Shown: positions 37,592 through 45,093 of the stretch, piece after piece
Numbering within the stretch: position 1 is the first letter of the stretch
How the letters are laid out: each line of letters begins with the position of its first letter
Assembly: GCA_002343505.1 (NCBI GenBank)
Contig: DDQZ01000062.1
Coordinates: 1 to 64,000, forward strand
DNA length: 64,000 nucleotides
Origin: Verrucomicrobiaceae bacterium UBA2429
GTDB taxonomy: Bacteria; Verrucomicrobiota; Verrucomicrobiia; Verrucomicrobiales; Verrucomicrobiaceae
Reading direction: 5' to 3'
Translations under genes and position numbers: made by a program
The notes under the pieces: generated by a model
What the model was told of the DNA's origin: nothing
Database searches by the model: none
The model's input: only the letters and a program-made list of their open reading frames with translations

Positions 37592-38546
37592 CGGCGAGCT
37601 TGAGCCAGGCGCGGGTGTTGGTGTCGGTGATGCGGTGGACGACCTCGGGCGGGTTGCTTTTCAGCGCCCGGATCTCGCGCTCGTAGGTGCAGATGAGGCG
37701 CACCACCCGGCCGTTGATCCCGGCGGCGTAGCTGTAAAAGGGCGAGTCGCTGCCCCACATGAACTTGCCCGGATAGGCGGCGGCGAGGTCGGCGATGACG
37801 CGCGCGGGGTCGCTGTAGTCGCTGTCAAAGCGGCGGTGGTTGGGCGCCACGAAGGGCATGTCTTTGACGACGCCCTCGCAGTGGATGCAGTGGGCGGAAT
37901 TGTCGAACCATGTGTTCGGCAGGTCGTTGACGCGGTCCAGGCATTCCTTGTCGAAGCGGCAAGAGTGCGCCAGGCAGAAGCGCACGCCCGGGTTCTCCTC
38001 GGCGATGTCGAGGATGTCCCGCGCCTGCGCCCACAGGTCGCTCTCGGCGACGCTGGAGTGGATGAGGAAGGGAATGTCCCACTCGGCGGCGAGTTCCACG
38101 AAGACTTTGCCCTTGCCGCGCAGGTGCTTGATGTCCGCCTGCAGGATGGTCGTCTGCATTTTGATGCCGTGAAAACGGTAGCGGGCGCGCAGCTTGCGCA
38201 GCTCCACGGCCTGCGCGGCGGTGTTGCGCATCGGGTCCGCCATCACAAAGGGCAGCAGCCTCGGCGCGCGCTCCGGGAACAGTTCGTGGATTTCCCGCAG
38301 CAGGCGCAGGTTCTCCAGCGCGTAGGGCACGGTGGCGAGTTGCATGCCGCCCTCGCGGATCTCGTTTTCGAGGAAACCGCTGATGTCCAGGGCCGCGTGG
38401 CTGACAAAGGGAAAGACCACCCAGCGGTCCACGCCCAGCGCGCCGCCCTCGTCCATCATCGCCACCAGATGCTGCGCGTAGGGGAAGTCGCCGTGAAGAT
38501 AAAACAGCAGGTCCGCGCCGACGTGGTTGTGGCAGTCAATGAGCAT
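37572..38546 (-). CDS. Amidohydrolase family protein (amidohydrolase 2-like)
   Basis: A 324-residue metal-dependent TIM-barrel hydrolase or decarboxylase. The N-terminal His-x-His ligands are in 'DCHNHVGADL', later metal-site histidines in 'FLIHSSV' and 'LAHSCRF', and the catalytic Asp in 'MWGSDSPFYSY'. No signal peptide is present, so it is cytoplasmic. It is the upstream member of a two-gene operon with an SDR oxidoreductase, which suggests a small catabolic or lactone/aromatic acid pathway, but the substrate is unknown. Confidence 0.82.
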   Translation of the reverse strand: MLIDCHNHVGADLLFYLHGDFPYAQHLVAMMDEGGALGVDRWVVFPFVSHAALDISGFLENEIREGGMQLATVPYALENLRLLREIHELFPERAPRLLPFVMADPMRNTAAQAVELRKLRARYRFHGIKMQTTILQADIKHLRGKGKVFVELAAEWDIPFLIHSSVAESDLWAQARDILDIAEENPGVRFCLAHSCRFDKECLDRVNDLPNTWFDNSAHCIHCEGVVKDMPFVAPNHRRFDSDYSDPARVIADLAAAYPGKFMWGSDSPFYSYAAGINGRVVRLICTYEREIRALKSNPPEVVHRITDTNTRAWLKLADESLLS

Positions 38547-38602
38547 GGCGAATCATACCGCGCTGGGGCGGCGTTGTTATCAGCGGAATGCGCGGCGCCG
38601 GC

Positions 38603-39058
38603 TCAGGAGTAGAGGCTGGCGATCTTTTCATTCACCGCGCGCAGGCGGCGGGCGATGGTCTTGCCGATGCCGATGAGCAGCCATGCGGCCGGGCCGGGGT
38701 ATTCATTGATGTAGGTTTCCAGGCTCTTCGAGTCAATGAACCACACCTGGCTGAACTCGCGCGCGGTGACGGTGGCGCTGGCCACGGAGGGGTCGAGCAC
38801 GTTGATCTCGCCGATGGTCTCGCCCGTCTCAACCGCGCCGAGCAGCACCTTGTGACCGCCGCGCGTCGAGCTGGCGTGGAATTTGCCGGAGATGACAAAA
38901 TAAACGCCGTTCTGGGTCATGCCCTCCTCGATGAGATGCTGGCCCGCCTGCACGGGGCGGAACTCGCCGTAGCCGCTGAGGATGTCGCGGTCCTCGTCGC
39001 CGAGGGGTTGCAGGATGCCGAGGCCGGGAAGGCGCGGAGTGTTCAGGGTGTCGCTCAT
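38603..39058 (-). CDS. Cyclic-nucleotide-binding-domain protein
   Basis: A 151-residue single-domain protein with the cAMP-binding jelly-roll: 'GQHLIEEGMTQNGVYFVISG', the phosphate cassette region 'GETIGEINVLDPSVASATV' and a C-terminal helix 'IARRLRAVNEKIASLY'. No DNA-binding helix-turn-helix is attached, so it is probably a partner-regulated sensor rather than a Crp-like transcription factor. The frame is open 73 codons upstream, but that region is the htpG promoter; the start at 39058 (MSDTLNTPR) is preferred. Transcribed divergently from htpG. Confidence 0.82.
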   Translation of the reverse strand: MSDTLNTPRLPGLGILQPLGDEDRDILSGYGEFRPVQAGQHLIEEGMTQNGVYFVISGKFHASSTRGGHKVLLGAVETGETIGEINVLDPSVASATVTAREFSQVWFIDSKSLETYINEYPGPAAWLLIGIGKTIARRLRAVNEKIASLYS

Positions 39059-39155
39059 GATTTTTTTGAAATACCCGCCTTTCTTAGTGGGACTCGGTGT
39101 TCCTGGCAAGCCTGTGAACGGAAAAGATGGCGTCGCATGCCGCGCAAGCGGGGGC

Positions 39156-39183
39156 TTGACCGCACCCGGCGGCCCATTATTCT
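39156..39183 (+). promoter_or_regulatory. Candidate sigma70-type promoter of htpG
   Basis: TTGACC (39156-39161), a 16-base spacer and TATTCT (39178-39183), followed directly by CCGCGCCC. The htpG ATG is 32 bases downstream. No CIRCE or sigma32-type heat-shock element is seen. Confidence 0.5.
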
Positions 39184-39215
39184 CCGCGCCCTTCAATCCC
39201 GAAAAAACCGCAAAC

Positions 39216-41063
39216 ATGAGCACTCCGACCACCCATGAATTCCAGGCCGAAGTGAGGCAGGTCCTGGACATCGTCATCCACTCCCTCTACACCGACCGCG
39301 AGATTTTCATCCGCGAACTGGTCTCCAACGCCGCCGACGCGCTGGAAAAGATGCGCCTCACCCAGCTCACCGAGAAGGAGGTCTTCGGCGCCGAACTGCC
39401 CCTGGAAATCCGCATCACCACTGACGAGACCGCCGGCACCATCACCATCGCCGACCACGGCATCGGCATGACACGCGCCGAACTGGTCGAGAATCTCGGC
39501 ACCATCGCCCACTCCGGCTCGAAGGCCTTCGCCGCCGCTCTCAAAAACGCCGGCAAGACCAGTGAGGCAAGCCTTATCGGCCAGTTTGGCGTCGGCTTTT
39601 ACAGCGCCTTCATGGTGGCCGACGAGGTCAAGGTTTACACCCACTCGTGGCGCAACGACGGCGAGCATCTCGTCTGGTCCAGCACCGGCGCGGGCACCTA
39701 CTCCATAGATGAAGCGCCGGATCAGGCGCGCGGCTGCCGCATCGTCATCAAACTGAAAGAGGATGCCAAAGAGTTCGCCCAGGCGCACCGGGTGAGGAGC
39801 ATCCTCGGCAAATATTCGAACTTTGTCGGCTTCCCCATCCAGCTCAATGGCGAGCGCGTCAACACGGTCGAGGCCATCTGGCTGAAGAGCAAAGACGAGG
39901 TCAGCGAGGAGCAGTACGAGGAGTTCTACAAGTTCACCGCCCACGCCTTTGACAAGCCCGGCTACCGCCTGCACTTCCAGTCCGAAGTGCCACTGGCCAT
40001 CAACGCGCTGCTTTTCCTGCCGGAGCAGAACATGGAGCTTTACGGCATGGGCCAGATGGAGCCCGGCGTCGGCCTCTACTGCAAAAAGGTGCTCATTGAT
40101 CCGCACCCGAAAAAGCTGCTGCCCGAGTGGCTGCGCTTCGTGCGCGGCGTCATGGACAGCGAGGACCTGCCGCTGAACATCTCCCGCGAGTCCATGCAGG
40201 ACAGCGCGCTGGTGCGCAAGCTGGGCGAGGTGGTCACCAAGCGCCTGCTCAAGTTCCTCGACAAGGAGGCGCAGGACGACGCCGCGAAATACCGGGAGTT
40301 TTACAGCAAGTTCAGCCGCTTCCTCAAAGAAGGAGTGGCCACCGACTTCGCCAACCGCGAGGCGATCGCCAAGCTGCTGCGCTTCGAGTCCAGCCTCACT
40401 GGAAAGGGCGAGGTCATCGGCCTGGCCGACTATGCGGGCCGCATGAAGGAGGACCAGAAGGCCATTTATTACCAGGTGGCCCCCAGCCGCTCCACCATCG
40501 AGAGCGGGCCGTATGTCGAGGCGTTCAAGGCCAAGGGTTATGAGGTGCTCTACCTCTATGAGACCATTGACGAGTACGTCGTCTCCAGCCTGCGCGAGTT
40601 TGAGGGCAAGCCGCTCCAGGCCGTGAACTCGCCCGATGTGGAGCTGGGCGACATCTCCAGCGAAGGCGAGGCCCTCAGCGAGGAGGAAACCGGCAAGCTC
40701 TGCGACTGGCTGAAGGAAACCCTGGCCGCGGGTGTCGAGGAAGTGCGCGCCGGCAAGCGCCTGGTGAGCAGCCCCGCGCTGGCCATCACACCCGAGGGGG
40801 AAATGCCCCCGCAGATGCGCCAGATGATGCGCGCCATGAAGCCCGACGAGGTCGAGGCGCCGAAAGTCATTCTCGAGGTCAACCCGCGCCACGAGATCAT
40901 CAAAAAGCTCGCCGCCCTCAGCGCCAGCGATGCCGGGGCCGCGAAGCTCGTCGGGGAGCAGGTGCTCGACAACGCCCTGCTCTCCGCCGGCCTGCTCGAC
41001 GATCCCCAGCGCATCGTCGCCCGCACCGAGAAGATCATGGCGCGGATGCTCGGCGGCGCGTAG
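39216..41063 (+). CDS. htpG: Molecular chaperone HtpG (Hsp90)
   Basis: A 615-residue cytosolic ATP-dependent chaperone. The N-terminal GHKL ATPase domain carries 'ELVSNAADALEKMR' (Mg/ATP Asn), 'DHGIGM' and 'GQFGVGFYSAFMVADEV'. The middle domain contains 'NISRESMQ' with the catalytic Arg, and the C-terminal dimerisation domain follows. Length matches E. coli HtpG. The open frame starts far upstream, but the ATG at 39216 (MSTPTTHEF) gives the conserved N-terminus. Confidence 0.96.
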   Translation: MSTPTTHEFQAEVRQVLDIVIHSLYTDREIFIRELVSNAADALEKMRLTQLTEKEVFGAELPLEIRITTDETAGTITIADHGIGMTRAELVENLGTIAHSGSKAFAAALKNAGKTSEASLIGQFGVGFYSAFMVADEVKVYTHSWRNDGEHLVWSSTGAGTYSIDEAPDQARGCRIVIKLKEDAKEFAQAHRVRSILGKYSNFVGFPIQLNGERVNTVEAIWLKSKDEVSEEQYEEFYKFTAHAFDKPGYRLHFQSEVPLAINALLFLPEQNMELYGMGQMEPGVGLYCKKVLIDPHPKKLLPEWLRFVRGVMDSEDLPLNISRESMQDSALVRKLGEVVTKRLLKFLDKEAQDDAAKYREFYSKFSRFLKEGVATDFANREAIAKLLRFESSLTGKGEVIGLADYAGRMKEDQKAIYYQVAPSRSTIESGPYVEAFKAKGYEVLYLYETIDEYVVSSLREFEGKPLQAVNSPDVELGDISSEGEALSEEETGKLCDWLKETLAAGVEEVRAGKRLVSSPALAITPEGEMPPQMRQMMRAMKPDEVEAPKVILEVNPRHEIIKKLAALSASDAGAAKLVGEQVLDNALLSAGLLDDPQRIVARTEKIMARMLGGA

Positions 41064-41125
41064 CCGGGGGCATTGACGCGGGGGCCGCCGCCGGCGCGGC
41101 CCGCGCGGCGTGGACTCTTGCGGGG

Positions 41126-41153
41126 TTGCGGCTGGCGCGGAACGCGCTATCTC
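41126..41153 (+). promoter_or_regulatory. Candidate promoter of dapB
   Basis: TTGCGG (41126-41131), a 16-base spacer and TATCTC (41148-41153). The start codon is ten bases after the -10 box, so the message would be nearly leaderless. Confidence 0.4.
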
Positions 41154-41163
41154 CACGGCTCTT

Positions 41164-41901
41164 ATGAGCGATCTCCAACTACTCGTCACCGGCTGCAAAG
41201 GCCGCATGGGCCAGGCCGTCATCAATGCCGCCGCCGCGCAGGGCGTGGCCGTGGGCGCGGGCATTGATGTGGGGGACGCGCTGCCGGAGGCGCTGGCGAA
41301 GTGCTCGTGCGTGATTGATTTCACCTCCCATCATTTCAGCGATGAGCTGGTGGCGGAGTGCCTGCGGCAGGGGAGGAGCATGGTGATCGGCACGACGGGC
41401 CACACGGCGGAGGAGCTGGCGCGCATCCGCGCGGCGGCGGAGAAGCTGCCCATCGTCCTCGCCTCGAACTTCAGCGTGGGAGTGAACACGCTCTTCTGGC
41501 TGACGCGGAAGGCGGCGGAGCTGCTGGGACCGGACTTCGATCTGGAGGTGGTGGAGATGCATCACCGGATGAAAAAGGACGCGCCCAGCGGCACCGCGCG
41601 CACGCTGGTGGAGATCCTCGCCGCCGCGCGCGGCCTCGAATATGAAAAGGACTGCCGCCACGGCCGCCACGGTGATGTGGGCGCGCGCACGCCGGCGGAG
41701 ATCGGCGTGCATGCCCTGCGCGGCGGGGATGTGGTGGGCGACCATACCGTGATCTTTGCCAATGTGGGCGAGCGCGTGGAGCTGACGCACAAGGCGAGCA
41801 GCCGCGACACCTTCGCCGGAGGCGCGGTGCGCGCCGCGCGCTGGCTGGCGGACAAGCCCGCCGGGCTCTATGACATGCAGGATGTGCTGGGGCTGGCGTG
41901 A
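41164..41901 (+). CDS. dapB: 4-hydroxy-tetrahydrodipicolinate reductase
   Basis: A 245-residue NAD(P)H-dependent reductase in the lysine/diaminopimelate pathway, which also feeds peptidoglycan. The nucleotide loop is 'VTGCKGRMGQAV', followed by 'GTTGH' and 'ASNFSVGVN'. The catalytic region 'EMHHRMKKDAPSGTA' contains the conserved His pair and Lys. Slightly shorter than E. coli DapB (273). The start at 41164 (MSDLQLLV) places the Rossmann strand at residue 4. No dapA is adjacent. Confidence 0.94.
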   Translation: MSDLQLLVTGCKGRMGQAVINAAAAQGVAVGAGIDVGDALPEALAKCSCVIDFTSHHFSDELVAECLRQGRSMVIGTTGHTAEELARIRAAAEKLPIVLASNFSVGVNTLFWLTRKAAELLGPDFDLEVVEMHHRMKKDAPSGTARTLVEILAAARGLEYEKDCRHGRHGDVGARTPAEIGVHALRGGDVVGDHTVIFANVGERVELTHKASSRDTFAGGAVRAARWLADKPAGLYDMQDVLGLA

Positions 41902-41930
41902 GGCGGTGTCGTTTCCGGGTGGATTCAGGG

Positions 41931-41966
41931 ACGGATTAAGAGACGGATTAAGAGACGGATTATGCC
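41931..41966. repeat. Three tandem copies of a 12-bp repeat
   Basis: ACGGATTAAGAG occurs at 41931-41942 and 41943-41954, and a diverged third copy, ACGGATTATGCC, follows at 41955-41966. They lie in the dapB-folK intergenic DNA, 80-115 bases before the proposed folK promoter. Confidence 0.8.
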
Positions 41967-42045
41967 TCGCGACACCACAGATTGAAATAAGCGGATGGAG
42001 TCATCGAGTGCTGGAGCCTTGAAAATCCACCACTCCAGGAATGAA

Positions 42046-42075
42046 TTCACAAATCGTGATTACGCGCGGTATAAG
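42046..42075 (+). promoter_or_regulatory. Candidate promoter of folK
   Basis: TTCACA (42046-42051; five of six matches to TTGACA), an 18-base spacer and TATAAG (42070-42075). The ATG is only six bases after the -10 box, consistent with a leaderless mRNA. Confidence 0.45.
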
Positions 42076-42081
42076 ACTGGA

Positions 42082-42591
42082 ATGACCACCTTTGGCATCG
42101 CCTTCGGCTCGAACCTCGGCGACCGCGCCGCGAATCTGCGGCGCGGGCTGGAATTGCTGCTGGCGCGGCTGCCGGAAAGCGCGCGGCTCACCGCCAGGGC
42201 GGGCTGGTATGAGACGGAGCCGGTGGACTGCGCTCCGGGCACGCAGGCGTTTTTGAACTCCGTCATCGAGATCGAGGCGGACCTCTCCCCGGCGGAGATG
42301 CACGCGCATTTGCAGGCGGTGGAGCAGGCCATGGGCCGCCCGGCGGTGCGGGAGAAAAACGCGCCGCGCACGCTGGATCTGGATTTGCTCTACGCGGGCG
42401 GCGCGGTCAGCGCGGACCCCGCGCTGCTGCTGCCGCACCCGCGCCTGCGCCAGCGCCGCTTTGTGCTGGCGCCGCTGGCCGAGGCGCGCCCGCGGCTGGT
42501 GCTGCCGGGCTTTGAACAAAGCGTGAGCGGGCTGCTGGCGGCGCTGCCGGATGATCCCTCCGGGGTGCGTTTCATGGGGCCGTGGCGGTGA
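42082..42591 (+). CDS. folK: 2-amino-4-hydroxy-6-hydroxymethyldihydropteridine pyrophosphokinase
   Basis: A 169-residue HPPK that transfers pyrophosphate from ATP to 6-hydroxymethyl-dihydropterin in folate biosynthesis. Features are 'FGSNLGDRAANLRRGLE' at the N-terminus, 'NSVIEIE', the Mg-binding 'RTLDLDLLYAGG' and 'HPRLRQRRFVLAPLAE'. The upstream-extended frame (from 41995) crosses the promoter, so the ATG at 42082 is preferred. folP and folB are not adjacent. Convergent with speA, separated from it by the 63-bp tandem array. Confidence 0.94.
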   Translation: MTTFGIAFGSNLGDRAANLRRGLELLLARLPESARLTARAGWYETEPVDCAPGTQAFLNSVIEIEADLSPAEMHAHLQAVEQAMGRPAVREKNAPRTLDLDLLYAGGAVSADPALLLPHPRLRQRRFVLAPLAEARPRLVLPGFEQSVSGLLAALPDDPSGVRFMGPWR

Positions 42592-42692
42592 GTTTGGGGG
42601 TGTTTCGCCCGCGCTGGACTCCCGCTCCGCGGAAGCAGGCGGCCCAAGCGGTGTCCCCGCCCATGGGGGACTTGTCTTATCCTGTGGAGCAC

Positions 42693-43050
42693 GCGTCCCT
42701 GTTCATCGGGGACCGGTCCCCGGCTGTCGGGGCCCTGTCCCGGCCCGGCGGGGACGCGTCCCTTTTCATCGGGGACCGGTCCCCGGCTGTCGGGGCCCTG
42801 TCCCGGCCCGGCGGGGACGCGTCCCTGTTCATCGGGGACCGGTCCCCGGCTGTCGGGGCCCTGTCCCGGCCCGGCGGGGACGCGTCCCTTTTCATCGAGG
42901 ACCGGTCCCCGGCTGTCGGGGCCCTGTCCCGGCCCGGCGGGGACGCGTCCCTTTTCATCGGGGACTGGTCCCCGGCTGTCGGGGCCCTGTCCCGGCCCGG
43001 CGGGGACGCGTCCCTTTTCATCGGAGCCCGGTCCCCGGTCATCGGGGACA
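42693..43050. repeat. 63-bp palindrome-bearing tandem array (five units plus a diverged sixth)
   Basis: Units start at 42693, 42756, 42819, 42882 and 42945, and a partial, diverged copy begins at 43008. Each unit holds the palindrome GGGGACCGGTCCCC (42708-42721 in unit 1), and most unit junctions form GGGACGCGTCCC. Units differ at very few bases (CCTG/CCTT, one G-to-A in unit 4, one C-to-T in unit 5), which implies recent expansion. The array is flanked by further GTCCCC...GGGGAC hairpins (about 42652 and 43032-43050) and ends seven bases before the speA stop. The period is a multiple of three, so reading frames stay open on both strands, but no start signals support a gene. The rest of the 465-base folK-speA gap (42592-42692) shows nothing else. 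Confidence 0.92.
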
Positions 43051-43056
43051 GCGCGC

Positions 43057-45006
43057 TCAGGTCTCGAAATAAGTGTAGCCGCGCAGACCGGCATCGTAGG
43101 CGCCCATGATCTCGCGCCGCTCGGCGGCAGTGATGCGTTTGGAGACGACGGCGCTCTCGGCCAGGTTGCGGAAGCGGTTGGCGAGGTCCTTGGGGTCGTA
43201 CTCGACATAGCTGAGCACCTCGGAGACGCTGTCACCCTCCTGCTCGCGGCGGTATTTGAGCTTGCCGCCCTCCAGGCTGACGCTGACCACGTTTGTGTCA
43301 CCGAGCAGGTTGTGCAGGTCGCCGAGGGTCTCCTGGTAGGCGCCGACGAGGAAGATGCCGAGCATGTAGTCGCCGTTTTTTTCGAAGTCCGGGTCGTGCA
43401 GCGGCAGGCTGCCGCAAATCTCGCCGCTGTGCGCGAAGCGGGCGATCTTTCCGTCGCTGTCGCAGGTGATGTCGGAGAGCACGGCATTGCGCGTGGGCTT
43501 TTCCTTGAGCCGGTGGATGGGCATGACGGGGAAGATCTGGTCAATGGCCCAGAGGTCCGGCAGGCTTTGGAAGACGCTGAAGTTGCCGTAATAGTAGTCG
43601 GTCATCACGGTGCTCATGCGCTCCATCTGGCTGCCGTCGTGGCCCACGGAGTCGAGCTTGCCGGAGATCCAGGTCATGATGTCCCAGTACATCTCCTCGC
43701 CCTGGGCGCGCTCGCGCAGGGCGACCTTTCCGTAGTTGAACTCGCTGCGCAGCTTGTCGCGGTAATAGACGGCGTCGTTGTAGATCTCCTGCACGCGGTC
43801 GCGGGTGAGCTTGGCGGGGTCCTTCGAGCGCTCCTGGTGGAGGTCGGCCAGGTTGCGCAGCAGTTGCGGGGAGTCCTTGTCGAGTTCGAAGCCGGAGCGG
43901 GAGGGTTCGAAGCGGTTCACATCCAGGATGTTGATGACCAGCACGGAGTAGTAGGCCACGATGGCGCGGCCGGACTCGGTGATGAGGTCCGGGTGCGGCA
44001 CACCGGCCTCGGCGGTGACCTCGGTGATGGCCTCGATGACGTCGGCGCAGTATTCCTTGGTGCCGTAGTTGCTGGAGGCGGAGGTGGCGCCCTTGAAGCC
44101 GTCATAGGAAATGGCGAGGCCGCCGCCGAGGTCCAGGATGCCCATGCGCGCGCCTTCGTGGACGAGGCCGCAATACACGCGCGTGGCCTCGGTGACGGCC
44201 TGGCGGATGGCGCGGATGTTCGGGATCTGCGAGCCCTGGTGGTAGTGCAGCATGCGCAGGCAGTCGAGCATGCCGTGCTCGCGCAACTGGTCCACCACGC
44301 CCATGAGCTGGCTGATGTTCAGCCCGAAGACGCTGGCGTCCCCGCCGGAGCCGCTCCAGTGCCCGGCGCTCTCGGCGCTGAGGCGAAAGCGCACGCCGAG
44401 CGTGGGCCGCACGCCCATTTTGCGCGAGCGCTCCAGGATCAAGGCCAGCTCGCTGGGCATCTCCAGCACGAGGATGACCTGGAGGCCCATTTTTTGCGCG
44501 TAGAGCGCCAGGTCAATGAACTCCTCGTCCTTGTAGCCGTTGCAGACAATGTAGGCCTCGGGGTCGTGCATGTGCGCGAGCGCGGCGATGAGCTCCGGCT
44601 TGCTGCCGGCCTCCAGGCCATAGTGATACTTGCGCCCGTAGCGGGTGATCTCGTCAATGACCTCCTGCTGCTGGTTCACCTTGATGGGATAGACACCGCG
44701 GTACACGCCCTGGTACTTGCCCTCGCGGATGGCGGTGGCGAAGCCCTCGTTGAGCTCGTCAATGCGCCAGCGCAGCAGGTCGCCGAAACGGATGAGCACG
44801 GGGAGCTGCGTGCCGCGCTCGCGCAATCCTTTGACGATCTCGGCGATGGAGACCGGCTTGGTCTTCTTGCCGTCCTTGAGGTTGACCACCACCTCGCCCT
44901 TCGCGGACACGTCGAAGTAGCCGTGGCCCCATTCACGGATGCCGTAAAGGGCGGCGCTTTCCTGGACGGTCCAGGCGGGGGCTTTGGAAGGAGGGCGTCT
45001 TTGCAT
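43057..45006 (-). CDS. speA: Biosynthetic arginine decarboxylase
   Basis: A 649-residue PLP enzyme of the ornithine/DAP/arginine decarboxylase fold family, converting arginine to agmatine for polyamine synthesis. The PLP lysine is Lys109 in 'GVYPIKVNQQQEV'. The large form with 'ESAGHWSGSGGDASVFGL', the Gly-rich 'LDLGGGLAISYDG' and the C-terminal active-site 'TCDSDGKI' Cys region are typical of SpeA. Length matches E. coli SpeA (about 658). No speB (agmatinase) is adjacent. The stop lies directly against the 63-bp array. Confidence 0.95.
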   Translation of the reverse strand: MQRRPPSKAPAWTVQESAALYGIREWGHGYFDVSAKGEVVVNLKDGKKTKPVSIAEIVKGLRERGTQLPVLIRFGDLLRWRIDELNEGFATAIREGKYQGVYRGVYPIKVNQQQEVIDEITRYGRKYHYGLEAGSKPELIAALAHMHDPEAYIVCNGYKDEEFIDLALYAQKMGLQVILVLEMPSELALILERSRKMGVRPTLGVRFRLSAESAGHWSGSGGDASVFGLNISQLMGVVDQLREHGMLDCLRMLHYHQGSQIPNIRAIRQAVTEATRVYCGLVHEGARMGILDLGGGLAISYDGFKGATSASSNYGTKEYCADVIEAITEVTAEAGVPHPDLITESGRAIVAYYSVLVINILDVNRFEPSRSGFELDKDSPQLLRNLADLHQERSKDPAKLTRDRVQEIYNDAVYYRDKLRSEFNYGKVALRERAQGEEMYWDIMTWISGKLDSVGHDGSQMERMSTVMTDYYYGNFSVFQSLPDLWAIDQIFPVMPIHRLKEKPTRNAVLSDITCDSDGKIARFAHSGEICGSLPLHDPDFEKNGDYMLGIFLVGAYQETLGDLHNLLGDTNVVSVSLEGGKLKYRREQEGDSVSEVLSYVEYDPKDLANRFRNLAESAVVSKRITAAERREIMGAYDAGLRGYTYFET

Positions 45007-45025
45007 GTTCAGGCGGAGGGGCGCG

Positions 45026-45053
45026 AGTATGGGCGCAATCTCCGGGATGAAAA
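45026..45053 (-). promoter_or_regulatory. Weak candidate promoter of speA
   Basis: On the minus strand: TTTTCA (45048-45053), a 16-base spacer and CATACT (45026-45031), followed by CGCGCCCC and, 19 bases on, the ATG. Both hexamers are weak; it is included because the post-10 sequence matches other promoters in the window. Confidence 0.28.
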
Positions 45054-45093
45054 GTGAAACATGCCGCGCGCTCCAGCCCGCGCGCGCCGAGGA

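Noticed and set aside
39059..39215. CIRCE or heat-shock operator before htpG
   Set aside because: No TTAGCACTC-N9-GAGTGCTAA element or sigma32-like boxes could be found; a sigma70-type promoter fits better.
42693..43050. CRISPR array hypothesis for the 63-bp repeats
   Set aside because: Units are directly adjacent with no unique spacers, and no cas genes are near.
42551..43109. Open frames of 120-175 codons through the 63-bp array
   Set aside because: They exist only because the repeat length is a multiple of three and lacks stops in several frames. No start signal or conserved frame supports coding.
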